From: Amphiplicatus sp046296195
Lineage (GTDB): Bacteria; Pseudomonadota; Alphaproteobacteria; Caulobacterales; Parvularculaceae
Length of the DNA stretch: 64,000 nt
Assembly (NCBI GenBank): GCA_046296195.1
Contig: JBKBLR010000009.1
Location: 39,682 to 103,681 of the forward strand
Direction: 5' to 3'
Below the pieces are notes generated by a model. It made no database searches. It was not told the DNA's origin and saw only the letters and a program-made list of their open reading frames with translations. This document shows, piece after piece, positions 43,130 through 51,872 of the stretch. How positions within the stretch are numbered: position 1 is the stretch's first letter; every line of letters starts with the position of its first letter. The position numbers were made by a program, and so were the translations under genes.

Positions 43130-43939
43130 ATGCCAGAAGCCATGAACCTTGGAACCGCATCCCCCCGGACGACCGACAGGCGCGCGCCCCAGCGCCCGAC
43201 GCTCGTCGAAAGCGCCGGCGGCGGCCTGTTTGCGGAAAATCTCGGCAAGACGTTCAAGCGCCGCCCCGTCGTCCGCGGGGTGTCGATGAGCGTGCGCCGG
43301 GGCGAGGTCGTCGGCCTTCTCGGACCCAACGGGGCCGGCAAGACGACCTGCTTTTACATGATCACCGGGCTTATTCCGGTCGATTTCGGCAAGATCATGA
43401 TCGACGGGCACGACGTGACGCGCCTGCCGATGTATCAGCGCGCGCGCCTCGGCCTCGGCTATTTGCCGCAAGAAGCTTCGATCTTCCGGGGGCTGACGGT
43501 CGAACAGAATCTGCGCGCCGTCGTCGAGCTCGTCGAAAAAAGCCGGGACCGCCAGCAAAAGCTGATCGACGACCTCCTCAATGAATTCAACATCACCCAC
43601 ATCCGCAACGCGCCCGCCCTTGCGCTATCAGGCGGCGAGCGCCGCCGCGTTGAGATCGCTCGGGCGCTGGCGACGGGTCCCGCCTTCATGCTGCTCGACG
43701 AGCCTTTCGCCGGCATCGATCCGCTCGCCATCGCCGACATTCGCGAGCTTGTCATGCATCTCAAGGATCGGGGCCTCGGCGTGCTCATCACGGATCATAA
43801 CGTGCGTGAAACGCTCGACATTATCGATCGAGCCTACATCATTCACGAAGGCGAAGTGCTCATCGAAGGCGCGCCCAGCGACATCGTCGGCGACAAGGAC
43901 GTCCGCCGCGTCTATCTGGGCGACCGCTTCCAGATGTAG
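43130..43939 (+). CDS. lptB: LPS export ABC transporter ATPase LptB
   Basis: Energises LPS extraction. The 269 aa show Walker A GPNGAGKT (65-72), the Q-loop region LPQEASIFRGLTVEQNL, signature LSGGERRRVEIARAL, Walker B FMLLDEPFAGIDP and the H-loop ITDHNVRETL. The N-terminal 30-residue extension before AENLGKTFKRRPVVRGVS is common in alphaproteobacteria. LptF and LptG are not in the window. Confidence 0.97.
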   Translation: MPEAMNLGTASPRTTDRRAPQRPTLVESAGGGLFAENLGKTFKRRPVVRGVSMSVRRGEVVGLLGPNGAGKTTCFYMITGLIPVDFGKIMIDGHDVTRLPMYQRARLGLGYLPQEASIFRGLTVEQNLRAVVELVEKSRDRQQKLIDDLLNEFNITHIRNAPALALSGGERRRVEIARALATGPAFMLLDEPFAGIDPLAIADIRELVMHLKDRGLGVLITDHNVRETLDIIDRAYIIHEGEVLIEGAPSDIVGDKDVRRVYLGDRFQM

Positions 43940-43963
43940 CGGGATGAGGGAAACGGGGGCGGT

Positions 43964-45466
43964 GTGGCGTTAGCTCCAAGGCTTGAGTTCCGGCAGTCGC
44001 AATCGCTCGTCATGACGCCGCAGCTGCAGCAGGCGATCAAGCTGCTGCAGCTCTCCAATCTCGAGCTCGCCGAATTCGTCGAGCAGCAGCTCGAGGAGAA
44101 CCCGTTCCTCGAACGCGCGCCCGAAACGGAAGAGCCGGCCCTACGCCCCGAGGCCGGGGCGGGCGAGGACGCCGAGCCGGCGGCGGTCGATCTTGAAAGC
44201 GCCGGCCCGGCGGAGCGGGCGCAAGACGCCCTCGACCTCTCGGGCGAGGACGCCGACGAGCGGTCAGGGCCGGGGGGTGAGGCGGAAGGCTACAAGGCCA
44301 ATGACTGGGCGAACGTCGGATCGGGATCGTCGCATTCCTTCGACGAAGATCGTGCGTTCGGCGAAACGCTGTCGCGCGAAGTTTCGCTGTGGGAGCATCT
44401 CAACGAGCAGCTGAAGGTCGCAACGCGCGACCCGCAGGAGCTGTTCATCGGCCAATATCTCATCGACCTCATCGACGAGGCCGGTTATCTGCGCGAGACC
44501 ATCGAGGCCGTCGCCGATCGGCTCGGCGCGGACGCCGCCGACGTCGAGCGCGCCTTGAAACGCATCCAGACTTTCGAGCCCTCGGGCGTCGGCGCCCGCG
44601 ACATCAGGGAATGTCTCGCCATCCAGCTCGCCGACCGCGACCGGCTCGACCCGGCGATGCGCGCCTTCATCGACAATATCGAGCTGCTCGCGAAAGGGGA
44701 CCTCAAGGGCCTGATGCGGGCCGTCGGCGCCGACGAGGAAGACATCCGCGACATGATCGCGGAAGTGCGCGCGCTCAATCCGAAGCCCGGCTACGCCTAC
44801 GGCGCCGATCCTGTCCAGGTCGTCACGCCCGACGTCATCGTCAGGAAGGCGCCGGACGGCGGCTGGAAGATCGAACTCAATTCCGAGACGCTGCCCAAGG
44901 TGCTCGTCAACCGCGTCTATCACGCCGAGGTCTCGAAGCTGAAATGCCGGGAGGACGACGCGCTCTTCGTCAGCGAGCAGTTCGCCAACGCCAACTGGCT
45001 CGTCAAAAGCCTCGACCAGCGCGCGCGCACCATCCTAAAGGTGGCGAGCGAGATCGTGCGCCAGCAGGACGCCTTCCTCGTCTACGGCGTCAAGCATTTG
45101 CGCCCGTTGAACCTGCGCGCGGTCGCGGACGCGATCTCGATGCATGAATCGACCGTGAGCCGCGTCACCGCCAACAAATATGTGGCGACCCCGCGCGGCA
45201 TCTTCGAGCTCAAATATTTCTTCACCGCCTCGATCGCGTCGAGCGCGGGCGGCGAGGCGCATTCGGCTGAGGCGGTGCGCTTCCGCATCCGCGAGCTCAT
45301 CGACAATGAAACGCCCGACGCCGTGCTGTCCGACGACCGGATTGTGGAAATCCTCCGCGGCGAAGGCGTCGATATCGCCCGGCGCACGGTCGCGAAATAC
45401 CGCGAGACGATGAACATCGCCTCCTCGGTCGCGCGCCGGCGCGCCGCGCTGCGCCCCGCCATCTGA
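43964..45466 (+). CDS. rpoN: RNA polymerase sigma-54 factor
   Basis: Alternative sigma factor for nitrogen and other enhancer-dependent promoters. The 500 aa start at a GTG (43964) giving (M)ALAPRLEFRQSQSLVMTPQLQQAIKLLQLSN, the glutamine/leucine-rich region I, then an acidic region II, the core-binding and HTH parts (HESTVSRVTANKYVATPRGIFELKYFF), and the RpoN box ARRTVAKYRE near the end. It is placed between lptB and hpf, the standard alphaproteobacterial order. Confidence 0.97.
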   Translation: MALAPRLEFRQSQSLVMTPQLQQAIKLLQLSNLELAEFVEQQLEENPFLERAPETEEPALRPEAGAGEDAEPAAVDLESAGPAERAQDALDLSGEDADERSGPGGEAEGYKANDWANVGSGSSHSFDEDRAFGETLSREVSLWEHLNEQLKVATRDPQELFIGQYLIDLIDEAGYLRETIEAVADRLGADAADVERALKRIQTFEPSGVGARDIRECLAIQLADRDRLDPAMRAFIDNIELLAKGDLKGLMRAVGADEEDIRDMIAEVRALNPKPGYAYGADPVQVVTPDVIVRKAPDGGWKIELNSETLPKVLVNRVYHAEVSKLKCREDDALFVSEQFANANWLVKSLDQRARTILKVASEIVRQQDAFLVYGVKHLRPLNLRAVADAISMHESTVSRVTANKYVATPRGIFELKYFFTASIASSAGGEAHSAEAVRFRIRELIDNETPDAVLSDDRIVEILRGEGVDIARRTVAKYRETMNIASSVARRRAALRPAI

Positions 45467-45492
45467 CCGGCGCATTTGGCGCGTCAAGGGCT

Positions 45493-45527
45493 TTGATTCC
45501 GCTCGCTCAGGCCCGATATAATCGGGC
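45493..45527 (+). promoter_or_regulatory. Probable hpf promoter with overlapping palindrome
   Basis: TTGATT (45493-45498) and TATAAT (45517-45522) have an 18-nt spacer. The -10 sits in the centre of GCCCGAT-ATA-ATCGGGC (45511-45527), a perfect 7-bp inverted repeat that could be an operator. Confidence 0.55.
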
Positions 45528-45533
45528 GGAGCC

Positions 45534-45561
45534 GTCCCGCCCGGGACGTCCCGCCCGGGAG
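45534..45561 (+). repeat. Tandem 14-bp palindromes in the hpf leader
   Basis: GTCCCGCCCGGGAC is followed directly by GTCCCGCCCGGGAG. Each unit is nearly self-complementary, so the leader could fold into two adjacent hairpins or a larger alternative. They end 34 nt before the hpf ATG. Confidence 0.6.
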
Positions 45562-45595
45562 ACGCCGCGGCGGCCGATCACGGAGGCGCCTTTCC

Positions 45596-46174
45596 ATGGA
45601 TGTGCAGGTCAGCGGCAAGAACATCGAACTCGGCGATGCGCTTCGGACCCATGTGTCCGCTCGGCTTTCCGACAGCGTCGAGAAATATTTCGGCCACGGC
45701 GCGGAGGCGGTCGTCTCTTTCGCCAAGGAACGCCATCTCGTCGAATGCGAGATGACAGCGCACCTGTTCTCGGGCGTATTCCTCGCCGCGCATGGTTCCG
45801 GCGGCGACGCCTACGCCGCTTTCGAGGAAGGGCTCGACAAGCTTGAAAAACGGGTGCGCCGCTACAAACGCCGGCTGAAGAATCACCACGTCAACGGCAA
45901 GGCGCCGCTGCCCGCCGAGGCGGCGTCCTACCGCCTTCTCGCCCCGCTGCCTGACGAGGAAGAGGACGGGGCGGACCCCGTCGGGGATCCGACCCCGGTT
46001 GTAGTCGCCGAACATGCGACCTCATTGCGGGAAATGACCGTCGGGGCGGCCGTCATGCAGCTTGATCTTGCGGACAGCCCGGCGCTCGTGTTCAAGAACG
46101 CCGCCCATGGCCGCCTCAATGTCGTCTACCGCCGCCGCGACGGGCATATCGGCTGGATCGACCCGGCCCCTTGA
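45596..46174 (+). CDS. hpf: Ribosome hibernation promoting factor, long form
   Basis: Dimerises and silences 70S ribosomes in slow growth. The 192-aa protein has the N-terminal ribosome-binding domain (MDVQVSGKNIELGDALRTHVSARLSDSVEKYFG to about 105) and a C-terminal dimer domain (near 145-190: LREMTVGAAVMQLDLADSPALVFKNAAHGRLNVVYRRRDGHIGWIDP). GGAGG precedes the ATG at 9 nt. Long Hpf next to rpoN is usual in this class. Confidence 0.95.
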   Translation: MDVQVSGKNIELGDALRTHVSARLSDSVEKYFGHGAEAVVSFAKERHLVECEMTAHLFSGVFLAAHGSGGDAYAAFEEGLDKLEKRVRRYKRRLKNHHVNGKAPLPAEAASYRLLAPLPDEEEDGADPVGDPTPVVVAEHATSLREMTVGAAVMQLDLADSPALVFKNAAHGRLNVVYRRRDGHIGWIDPAP

Positions 46175-46259
46175 GGCGCCGCCCGAAAGTTGACTTTCAT
46201 TAAGGATATTTCGCCGTAAAAGGACGCCCGCGCCCGGAACAGGGATTGCAGGAGTTCAT

Positions 46260-46733
46260 TTGGATCTTATGCCGCTTGCCGATTTGCTCTCTCCGAAGGC
46301 CGTCATCCTCAACCTGCACGCGCGGTGCAAGCGTGAGGCGCTGTCGGCGCTCGCCGACCGCGCTGCGGCGCTCACCGGCGCGGACGCGGCGGTCATCCGC
46401 GAGGCGTTGATGGAGCGCGAGAAGCTCGGCTCGACCGGCGTCGGCCGCGGGGTCGCCATCCCGCATGGCAAGATCGAGGGGCTCGCGGCGATGACAGGGC
46501 TCCTCGCCAAGCTTGACCAGCCGATCGACTTTGAAGCGGTCGACGACCAGCCCGTCGATCTCATCTTCGTCTTGCTCGCCCCCGCCGACGCCTCGGCCGC
46601 CCACCTGAAGGCGCTGGCGAAAGTCTCGCGGCTGTTGCGCGACGACCGCGTGCGCGAGGCGCTGCGCGGCGCCGAAACGGCGGAGGCCTTCTTCGCCATC
46701 GCGATCGACAGCGAACGCCCGCACGCGGCGTAA
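46260..46733 (+). CDS. ptsN: PTS IIA-like nitrogen-regulatory protein
   Basis: EIIA-Ntr, phosphoacceptor of the nitrogen PTS chain. The 157 aa have the phosphorylated His69 in GVGRGVAIPHGK, and LDQPIDFEAVDDQPVDLIFVLLAP and AHLKALAKVSRLLRDD. The start is chosen as TTG (46260) because AGGAG (46250-46254) is 5 nt before it; an ATG three codons later is 14 nt away. End of the lpt-rpoN-hpf-ptsN run. Confidence 0.94.
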   Translation: MDLMPLADLLSPKAVILNLHARCKREALSALADRAAALTGADAAVIREALMEREKLGSTGVGRGVAIPHGKIEGLAAMTGLLAKLDQPIDFEAVDDQPVDLIFVLLAPADASAAHLKALAKVSRLLRDDRVREALRGAETAEAFFAIAIDSERPHAA

Positions 46734-46845
46734 TCCTAGCGGCGCTTTCCGGCGCGAAGCAGGCACGCATGCTCTTGTGGCGCGCCGGCTCGCCTCAATA
46801 CGACATATTACGCGTTTTCTTGATTTGTCCGGCGCCAGGCGCGCG

Positions 46846-47145
46846 TCAATGCACGCTGACGGGGTTCATCTCGTGCTGGCGCGCGGCGGCGAAGGCGAGC
46901 GCGCGGTCGCCGACAAGCGCGATGCGCTGGCCGTCGCTCGCGTGCACGGAATAAAGCGTCGTGTCGGCGGGGATGTCGATGACGGCGCCGGTGTCGTCGT
47001 CGACGAGATCGTCCTTGACCTCGGCGGCGAGCACGGTGCGGACATAGACGAGCTTCTTGCCGCCGAGCGCGGCGAGTTCGCGGTCGCTGAGCGGAACCTT
47101 GGGTTCCGTTTCAATGCGCCGGCTGGAAGCTTTGAGAGTGGCCAT
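46846..47145 (-). CDS. DUF1150 family protein
   Basis: A 99-aa protein with DRELAALGGKKLVYVRTVLAAEVKDDL, DIPADTTLYSVHASDGQRIALVGDRALAFAAARQHEMNPVSVH. The ALGG..Y-R start and the VSVH ending are characteristic of DUF1150 from alphaproteobacteria, whose function is unknown. In other genomes it often accompanies small heat-shock proteins, but none is here. Confidence 0.85.
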   Translation of the reverse strand: MATLKASSRRIETEPKVPLSDRELAALGGKKLVYVRTVLAAEVKDDLVDDDTGAVIDIPADTTLYSVHASDGQRIALVGDRALAFAAARQHEMNPVSVH

Positions 47146-47319
47146 CGGCCGTTACCCCTTCCGTTCCGCTGCGATCAGGACCCCCCGGCCGCCATCAGGC
47201 CACAGATTGGCTAGCAAACCGTGAAAGCCGGATGTGCCGACCCGCCTTAGCCCAATCTGGGACTTATAGCTACAATATAACATTTCAATGATGAAAATGC
47301 GGCGGAATGGGCGCCGGGA

Positions 47320-48300
47320 TTAACCAAAGCGTGACAGCGCCGTGGCGAAGAGGGGCGGGTCGACATTGGCGCCGGAGAGCGTGAGGCCGATGACGCCGCC
47401 TGCAGCGCGCAGCTTGCGGTGGTAAACGGCGGCGAGCGCCGCCGCGCCGCCTGGCTCCAGCACCAGCTTCAGATATTTGAACGCCCAGGCGAGGGTTTCG
47501 AGCACCTCCTCGTCAGTGACGGAAAATCCCTGCCGCACCCGGCGCTTGAGGATCGGAAAGGTGAGGTCGCCGGGGGAGGGCGCGGCGAGCGCGTCGCAGA
47601 CCGTCTTCACCGCGGGATCGGCCCTGAGCCGCTCGCCGGCGCGGATCGACGCCCAGGTTTCGTCAAAGCCCGCCGGTTCGGCGATCATGATTTCGGTCGC
47701 GGGCGATATCTCCTCAAGGATGGTCGCGCAGCCGGCCGTGAGGCCGCCCCCGCCGCAGCAGACGAGGAATGCGTCAAGGCGCGCGCCCATCGCCGCCGCC
47801 TGCCCCGCGGCTTCGAGCGCGACCGTCCCCTGCCCCTCGATCGTGTCGACGTGATCGAACGGGGGCGCGATCGCAAGCCCCCGTTCGGCCGCGACGCCGG
47901 CGCCGATCGCCTCGCGGTCCTCCGTATACCGATCGTAAAAGACGATCTCGCCGCCATAGGCCTTCACCTGCGCGACCTTGAGGGCGGGGGCGTCCTTCGG
48001 CATCACGATGACGCTCGTCACGCCATAAAGGCGCGCCGCGCGGGCGACGCCTTGCGCGTGATTGCCGGAGGAATAGGCGAGAACGCCGCGCGCGCGCTCC
48101 TCCGGCGACAGGCGCGACAGGCGCGTCATCGCGCCGCGAAACTTGAAGGAGCCGGCATGCTGAAGCGATTCGGCTTTCATCAGCACGCGCCCGCCGGCGC
48201 GCTCATTGAGCCATTCATTTTCAAGAAGGGGGGTCACGATCGCCGCGCCCTTGAGGCGCGCCGCGGCGTCCCTGACGCCCGCCGGCGAGGGCGCGGTCAT
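47320..48300 (-). CDS. Threonine/serine dehydratase, short form without ACT domain
   Basis: PLP-dependent deaminase of threonine (or serine). The 326 aa have the PLP lysine K53 in HAGSFKFRGA, the Gly-rich phosphate loop CCGGGGLTAGCA, and AYSSGNHAQGVARAARLYG. It lacks the C-terminal ACT regulatory region of biosynthetic IlvA (over 500 aa), so it looks like the catabolic TdcB or serine-racemase type. The very long frame upstream is shadow of the membrane protein gene; the ATG overlaps that gene's stop as ATGA. Confidence 0.9.
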   Translation of the reverse strand: MTAPSPAGVRDAAARLKGAAIVTPLLENEWLNERAGGRVLMKAESLQHAGSFKFRGAMTRLSRLSPEERARGVLAYSSGNHAQGVARAARLYGVTSVIVMPKDAPALKVAQVKAYGGEIVFYDRYTEDREAIGAGVAAERGLAIAPPFDHVDTIEGQGTVALEAAGQAAAMGARLDAFLVCCGGGGLTAGCATILEEISPATEIMIAEPAGFDETWASIRAGERLRADPAVKTVCDALAAPSPGDLTFPILKRRVRQGFSVTDEEVLETLAWAFKYLKLVLEPGGAAALAAVYHRKLRAAGGVIGLTLSGANVDPPLFATALSRFG

Positions 48301-49202
48301 GCGCGCTCTTCCGCGGACGTCAGGTGACGCCAGGCGACGGCGCTCGCGACATTGACGACTGCGTTGACGAAGAGCGTCATTACAAGAACGCCGGCGCCGA
48401 TCATCCAGAACGAGGCCGCTTTCGGGTCGAGCGAGGCGGCGAGCTTCTGCATGAAGGCCGCCATCGCCTGCGCGTCGCCGGCGCGCATGGCGGCGATGTC
48501 GCCCATCGCCGGCCCGATCATCGGCATGAGAAAGAGTGCGATCGCCGGCAGGACGACGAGGCCGACGAGAATCCAGTAGAAGACGAGAGCGAGCCAGTCG
48601 CGGCGCGTTGCGGCGAAGGCCGCCGCGAGGCCAAGGGTTTTCGTCGCGATGACGGCCGGGAAGAGCGTCGACATCCGCACCTGGAACCATGCGGTCAGAA
48701 GATTGACGCCGAGCCCGCCGAGGCTTTTCGCCGCGCCGGCGGCGCCGGCGCCGAACAGCAGGAAGACGGCCGCGATGACGCCGACGACGAGCTCGCCGAC
48801 GATCGAAATCACGATGAGCATCAGGTTGAATAGAAAATTTCCCGCCATGATCCGCGTCTCGTCCGCGCCGAAATTGAGGTAGAAAGGCGCACGCGGCTCT
48901 TCGCCGCTGATGATGTGACGAAGGCTCGCGACCGTCAGCATCGGGAAGAAGACGAGGCCGGCGACCACATACCAGACGAGCGAGCCGCCGAGGGTCGCAA
49001 AGGCGGCGGCGGCCGCCTCCGGCGCCGGATTGGGTCCGAGAAGGACGATCTCCGCGAGCCCGTTGAAGAGGGCCGGGGCGGCGTAAAGCTGCAGGCCGGT
49101 GATGACCAGCGCCGGCAGCCACATCGCCTTCAGGAGAACCGGCCAATGCCGGCCGAGATAGGCGAAGGTCGTCGCCAGGGCTTTGAAGACGCGAAAATTC
49201 AT
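48297..49202 (-). CDS. Multi-pass membrane protein of unknown function
   Basis: A 301-aa protein with about six hydrophobic stretches, for example VLLKAMWLPALVITGLQLY, LVWYVVAGLVFFPMLTVAS, LMLIVISIVGELVVGVIAAVFLLF, and LVGLVVLPAIALFLMPMIGPAMG. The N-terminus (MNFRVFKALATTFAYLGRHWPVLLKAMW) is short and cytosolic. I do not recognise a family. It is translationally coupled to the threonine dehydratase, so a transport or sensing link to amino acids is only a guess. Confidence 0.7.
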   Translation of the reverse strand: MNFRVFKALATTFAYLGRHWPVLLKAMWLPALVITGLQLYAAPALFNGLAEIVLLGPNPAPEAAAAAFATLGGSLVWYVVAGLVFFPMLTVASLRHIISGEEPRAPFYLNFGADETRIMAGNFLFNLMLIVISIVGELVVGVIAAVFLLFGAGAAGAAKSLGGLGVNLLTAWFQVRMSTLFPAVIATKTLGLAAAFAATRRDWLALVFYWILVGLVVLPAIALFLMPMIGPAMGDIAAMRAGDAQAMAAFMQKLAASLDPKAASFWMIGAGVLVMTLFVNAVVNVASAVAWRHLTSAEERA

Positions 49203-49333
49203 GAAATCCCGAGGTCTGACGAAAGTGAGACGACCATGCGCCAGATCGCCCCGCCGGTCAAAGCGGCCGACGGCCGGCCCGGCGCTGCGAACCCGGCGTT
49301 GACGAGCCTGCGGAAGGACGGCATGCGAAAGGC

Positions 49334-49828
49334 ATGACCCTTAAGCAGGCATCGAAGCGTCGTGGTTTTCTGGTTGCGGCCGGCTTTGCGGCGGCCTTCG
49401 CGGTCGCGCTTGCCGTGAAGGGTCCGACCCCGGTTGTCTCGCAAGGATCGGCCGGCGCGCCGAGATTGATCGCCGCCTCCTTCACCTCGGCCTTCTGTCC
49501 CGCCTGCCGCATTCTCGCGCCGAGGCTCGCCGCGGTGATGGGGGACTTCAAAGGGGAACCGGTCGAGTTCGTCGAGTTCGATTTCACCTTTGGCGAAACG
49601 CAGGCGCTTGCGGCGCGCGCCGCGGCGCTCGGTCTTGAGCGTCTTTATGAAGCGAACAAGGGCGCGACCGGGTTCACGGTGCTTGTCGACGCGCGCTCGG
49701 GCGCGGTCGTCGACACGCTGACGATGAACTTCGCCGAGAGGGACATTTCGCGTGCGATCAGGAACGCCCTCGCCATCACTTCGTATGCGGAGGATGGCGC
49801 TGGACCGGCGCCCGCGCCGGGACCCTGA
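49334..49828 (+). CDS. Thioredoxin-fold protein, exported or membrane-anchored
   Basis: A 164-aa protein with an N-terminal basic and hydrophobic segment (KRRGFLVAAGFAAAFAVALAVKG) that is a signal or anchor, and a thioredoxin-like domain with the active site FCPACR (Cys55, Cys58). The middle VEFVEFDFTFGETQALAARAAALGL and GATGFTVLVDARSGAVVDTL follow the Trx pattern. It probably reduces or oxidises periplasmic thiols; the partner is unknown. Transcribed divergently from the membrane protein gene. Confidence 0.8.
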   Translation: MTLKQASKRRGFLVAAGFAAAFAVALAVKGPTPVVSQGSAGAPRLIAASFTSAFCPACRILAPRLAAVMGDFKGEPVEFVEFDFTFGETQALAARAAALGLERLYEANKGATGFTVLVDARSGAVVDTLTMNFAERDISRAIRNALAITSYAEDGAGPAPAPGP

Positions 49829-49989
49829 CGCGGCGCCGATTTCGCTTGCGCGGATTGCTCGTTTGAGGCATCCTTTTATCGTTCCGAGGGGCGTCCCGCC
49901 TGTCGCCATTGGGCGACGGCTCGTGCGACGCGCAACCTCTCCGGCCGCCCGCGGGGCGATAGCCCCGATGCGCGGCGAAGAGAGCACTA

Positions 49990-50068
49990 CGCGCCAGGGA
50001 GCAAGGGCGTTTGGGACTGAGACGGACCCTTCGAACCTGATCCGGGTCATGCCGGCGTTAGGGACGGA
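49990..50068 (+). promoter_or_regulatory. TPP riboswitch (THI element) without a thiamine gene downstream
   Basis: The stretch reads AGGGAGC, then ACTGAGA (50016-50022), ACCCT (50026-50030), GAACCTGATC (50033-50042) and CCGGCGTTAGGGA. AGGG (49996-49999) pairs with CCCT as P2, and CCGG (50042-50045) pairs with CCGG (50052-50055) as P4. CTGAGA, GAACCTGAT and the GCGTnAGGGA ending are the invariant parts of TPP aptamers. It lies on the plus strand, 160 nt after the thioredoxin-fold gene. The next plus-strand gene is the glycosidase at 51113, beyond a minus-strand gene. Confidence 0.86.
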
Positions 50069-50547
50069 ACAGCTTTTCTTCGCCGTTCGGGATTGTCCGC
50101 ACGGTGAAGTCGAGCAAAGGCGACGTCGGCTTCTTCACCGCCGGGCCCGCTGCATATGCGACGGTGGGGAAGACGGCGATCCGCGGTCTGTTGCTCCTGC
50201 GTAGCGAGTATACTTTAGGGATGTGGATGCGCGGCCGTCGGTGCGCCGTGCGGGCGCGGGCGCCATCCGGCGTCGACCGCGCGTCGCGTTGTTACGGCGC
50301 GCAGGCTATTTCGCGCAGAGGAATTCGCGCGCGTGGATGTTGCGCGGGTGGATGTTGCGCGGAAGATTTCGGGCGCGCGGGTCGGGTGCGCGGGATCGAG
50401 ACTCCGCACTCTGCGCGCCTGCGAACCCTCGCGAGCCCCGTTGATGGGAACGTTGACCTGAAGCCGCGTTGACACGCGTTGACACAGGCAGCCAAGGCGG
50501 CTGCGGATAAGGCGCTGTTGTGCGCGGCCGGCAACGACGCGCGCCGG
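50069..50547 (+). other. Gene-free stretch after the orphan TPP riboswitch
   Basis: About 480 bases with no recognisable gene. An 8-bp stem GAAGTCGA/TCGGCTTC (50106-50113 with 50126-50133) directly follows the aptamer and could be its expression platform, though no U-tract is present. A 122-codon frame from a GTG at 50104 begins KSSKGDVGFFTAGPAAYATVG and soon turns into low-complexity Arg/Cys-rich sequence, so it may be a decayed remnant. Further right there is a near-perfect 15-bp tandem repeat (GTGGATGTTGCGCGG, twice, about 50333-50363) and three copies of CGTTGAC near 50452-50483. Confidence 0.5.
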
Positions 50548-51006
50548 CTACGGCTTGATCTCGATCGACGTTCCCACGCGCACAAGCCGCCAGATTTCCT
50601 CGATCTCGCTGTTCGAAACCGCGATGCAGCCCAGCGTCCAGTCGCGGCGCGGGATGAGCGCGGCGGGCATGCCGCTCGTGCCGGGCGTGCCGTGGATGAA
50701 AATGTCGCCGCCGGGATCGACGCCGGCGGCGCGCGCCGCCCTGCGGTCGCTGGCGTCGAGATAGGAAATCTTCAGCGACAAGTGAAACTGCGAGCGCGGA
50801 TTCTTCGCGCTGATCGTGTAGCGGCCTTCCGGCGTCTTTCCGTCGCCTGCGCGCGTCTTGTCGCCTTCGGGCGCGAAGCCGAGCGCGATCCGGTAGCGCG
50901 CGATCTCCGTTCCGCCGGCGTGGAGCGTCATCAGGCGCTCGGACTTGTCGACGATGATGAGCTCGACCGGCGCGGCGGCGAGGATGAGGGCGGCAAGAGC
51001 GGTCAT
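50548..51006 (-). CDS. L,D-transpeptidase (YkuD family)
   Basis: Forms 3-3 crosslinks in peptidoglycan or links proteins to it, in the periplasm. The 152 aa start with a short signal (MTALAALILAAAPVELIIVD). The YkuD motif is HGTPG with His105 and SGMP, then RRDWTLGCIAVSNSEI with catalytic Cys127. The longer frame upstream is not family-like. It stands alone between the riboswitch remnant and the glycosidase. Confidence 0.9.
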   Translation of the reverse strand: MTALAALILAAAPVELIIVDKSERLMTLHAGGTEIARYRIALGFAPEGDKTRAGDGKTPEGRYTISAKNPRSQFHLSLKISYLDASDRRAARAAGVDPGGDIFIHGTPGTSGMPAALIPRRDWTLGCIAVSNSEIEEIWRLVRVGTSIEIKP

Positions 51007-51112
51007 GGGAAGCAAGGATCGCGGGCGAGTGCGGCGAATGTTCGGCGCGGCCCCTGTTGATCGCGCCCGCCGCCGCGATAGAGTCCGCTGATCAGCCGCT
51101 GTGAGCGCCTCC

Positions 51113-51868
51113 ATGCATCGCGTTCCATTTCTCGCGCTTGCCGCGGCCGCCGTCGCTGTCCCGGCTGAGGCCGCCTGCCGGGAGGAGACGGCGGGCGCGG
51201 CGCGCTACGCCGTCTGCGAGTTCAATCCGGCAACGGACGACATCAGGCTTTTCCTGAACGGCGCGGACGGCGCGCCGTTCGCCGAATTCGCCCGCGTCGA
51301 GGACGCGCTCCGCGCGCAAGGAAAGACGCTCCTCTTCGCCATGAACGCCGGCATGTATCACCGCGACCGCACGCCGGTCGGGCTTTATGTCGAGGACGGA
51401 ACGCAGCTGAAGAAGGTTTCGACCGCCGACGGTCCGGGCAATTTTCACCTGAAGCCGAACGGCGTGTTCTGGATCTCCGAAGCAAAGGAGGAGGGCTCGC
51501 CGAGGCTCGCCATCGTCGAGACGACAGACAGCTTCCTCGCCGCCGCGCACAATATCCGCTACGCGACCCAGTCCGGCCCGATGCTCGTCATAAACGGGGC
51601 GCTCCACCCGAAATTCCTGCCTCACTCGACCTCGTTCAAGCGCCGCAACGGCGTCGGCGTGCGCGAGGATGGAACCGTCGTCTTCGCGATCAGCGACACG
51701 GCGGTGACCTTCCATCAGTTCGCGGCCTATTTCCGTGACGTCCTCAACTGCCCGAACGCGCTCTATCTCGACGGCGCGATCAGCCGCCTCTACGCGCCCT
51801 CGCTCGAGCGCGATGAGCAGGGCCTTCCCATGGGGCCGATCGTCGCCGTCGTCGCGACGGCGCGCTGA
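51113..51868 (+). CDS. Phosphodiester glycosidase (NAGPA/DUF2233) family protein
   Basis: A 251-aa exported protein (signal MHRVPFLALAAAAVAVPAEAA). The body LLFAMNAGMYHRDRTPVGLYVEDG, GPGNFHLKPNGVFWI, ATQSGPMLVINGALHPKF, NGVGVREDGTVVFAISD and NALYLDGAISRLYAP matches the NAGPA/DUF2233 family, named after the lysosomal enzyme that uncovers mannose-6-phosphate. In bacteria the target is not established; capsule or teichoic-type phosphodiesters are guesses. An upstream GTG four codons earlier is possible. Confidence 0.85.
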   Translation: MHRVPFLALAAAAVAVPAEAACREETAGAARYAVCEFNPATDDIRLFLNGADGAPFAEFARVEDALRAQGKTLLFAMNAGMYHRDRTPVGLYVEDGTQLKKVSTADGPGNFHLKPNGVFWISEAKEEGSPRLAIVETTDSFLAAAHNIRYATQSGPMLVINGALHPKFLPHSTSFKRRNGVGVREDGTVVFAISDTAVTFHQFAAYFRDVLNCPNALYLDGAISRLYAPSLERDEQGLPMGPIVAVVATAR

Positions 51869-51872
51869 TCCG

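Noticed and set aside
50104..50472. A 122-codon gene after the orphan TPP riboswitch
   Set aside because: Only the first 40 residues look protein-like; the rest is Arg/Cys-rich low-complexity sequence with tandem repeats. Kept as a possible remnant, not as a gene.
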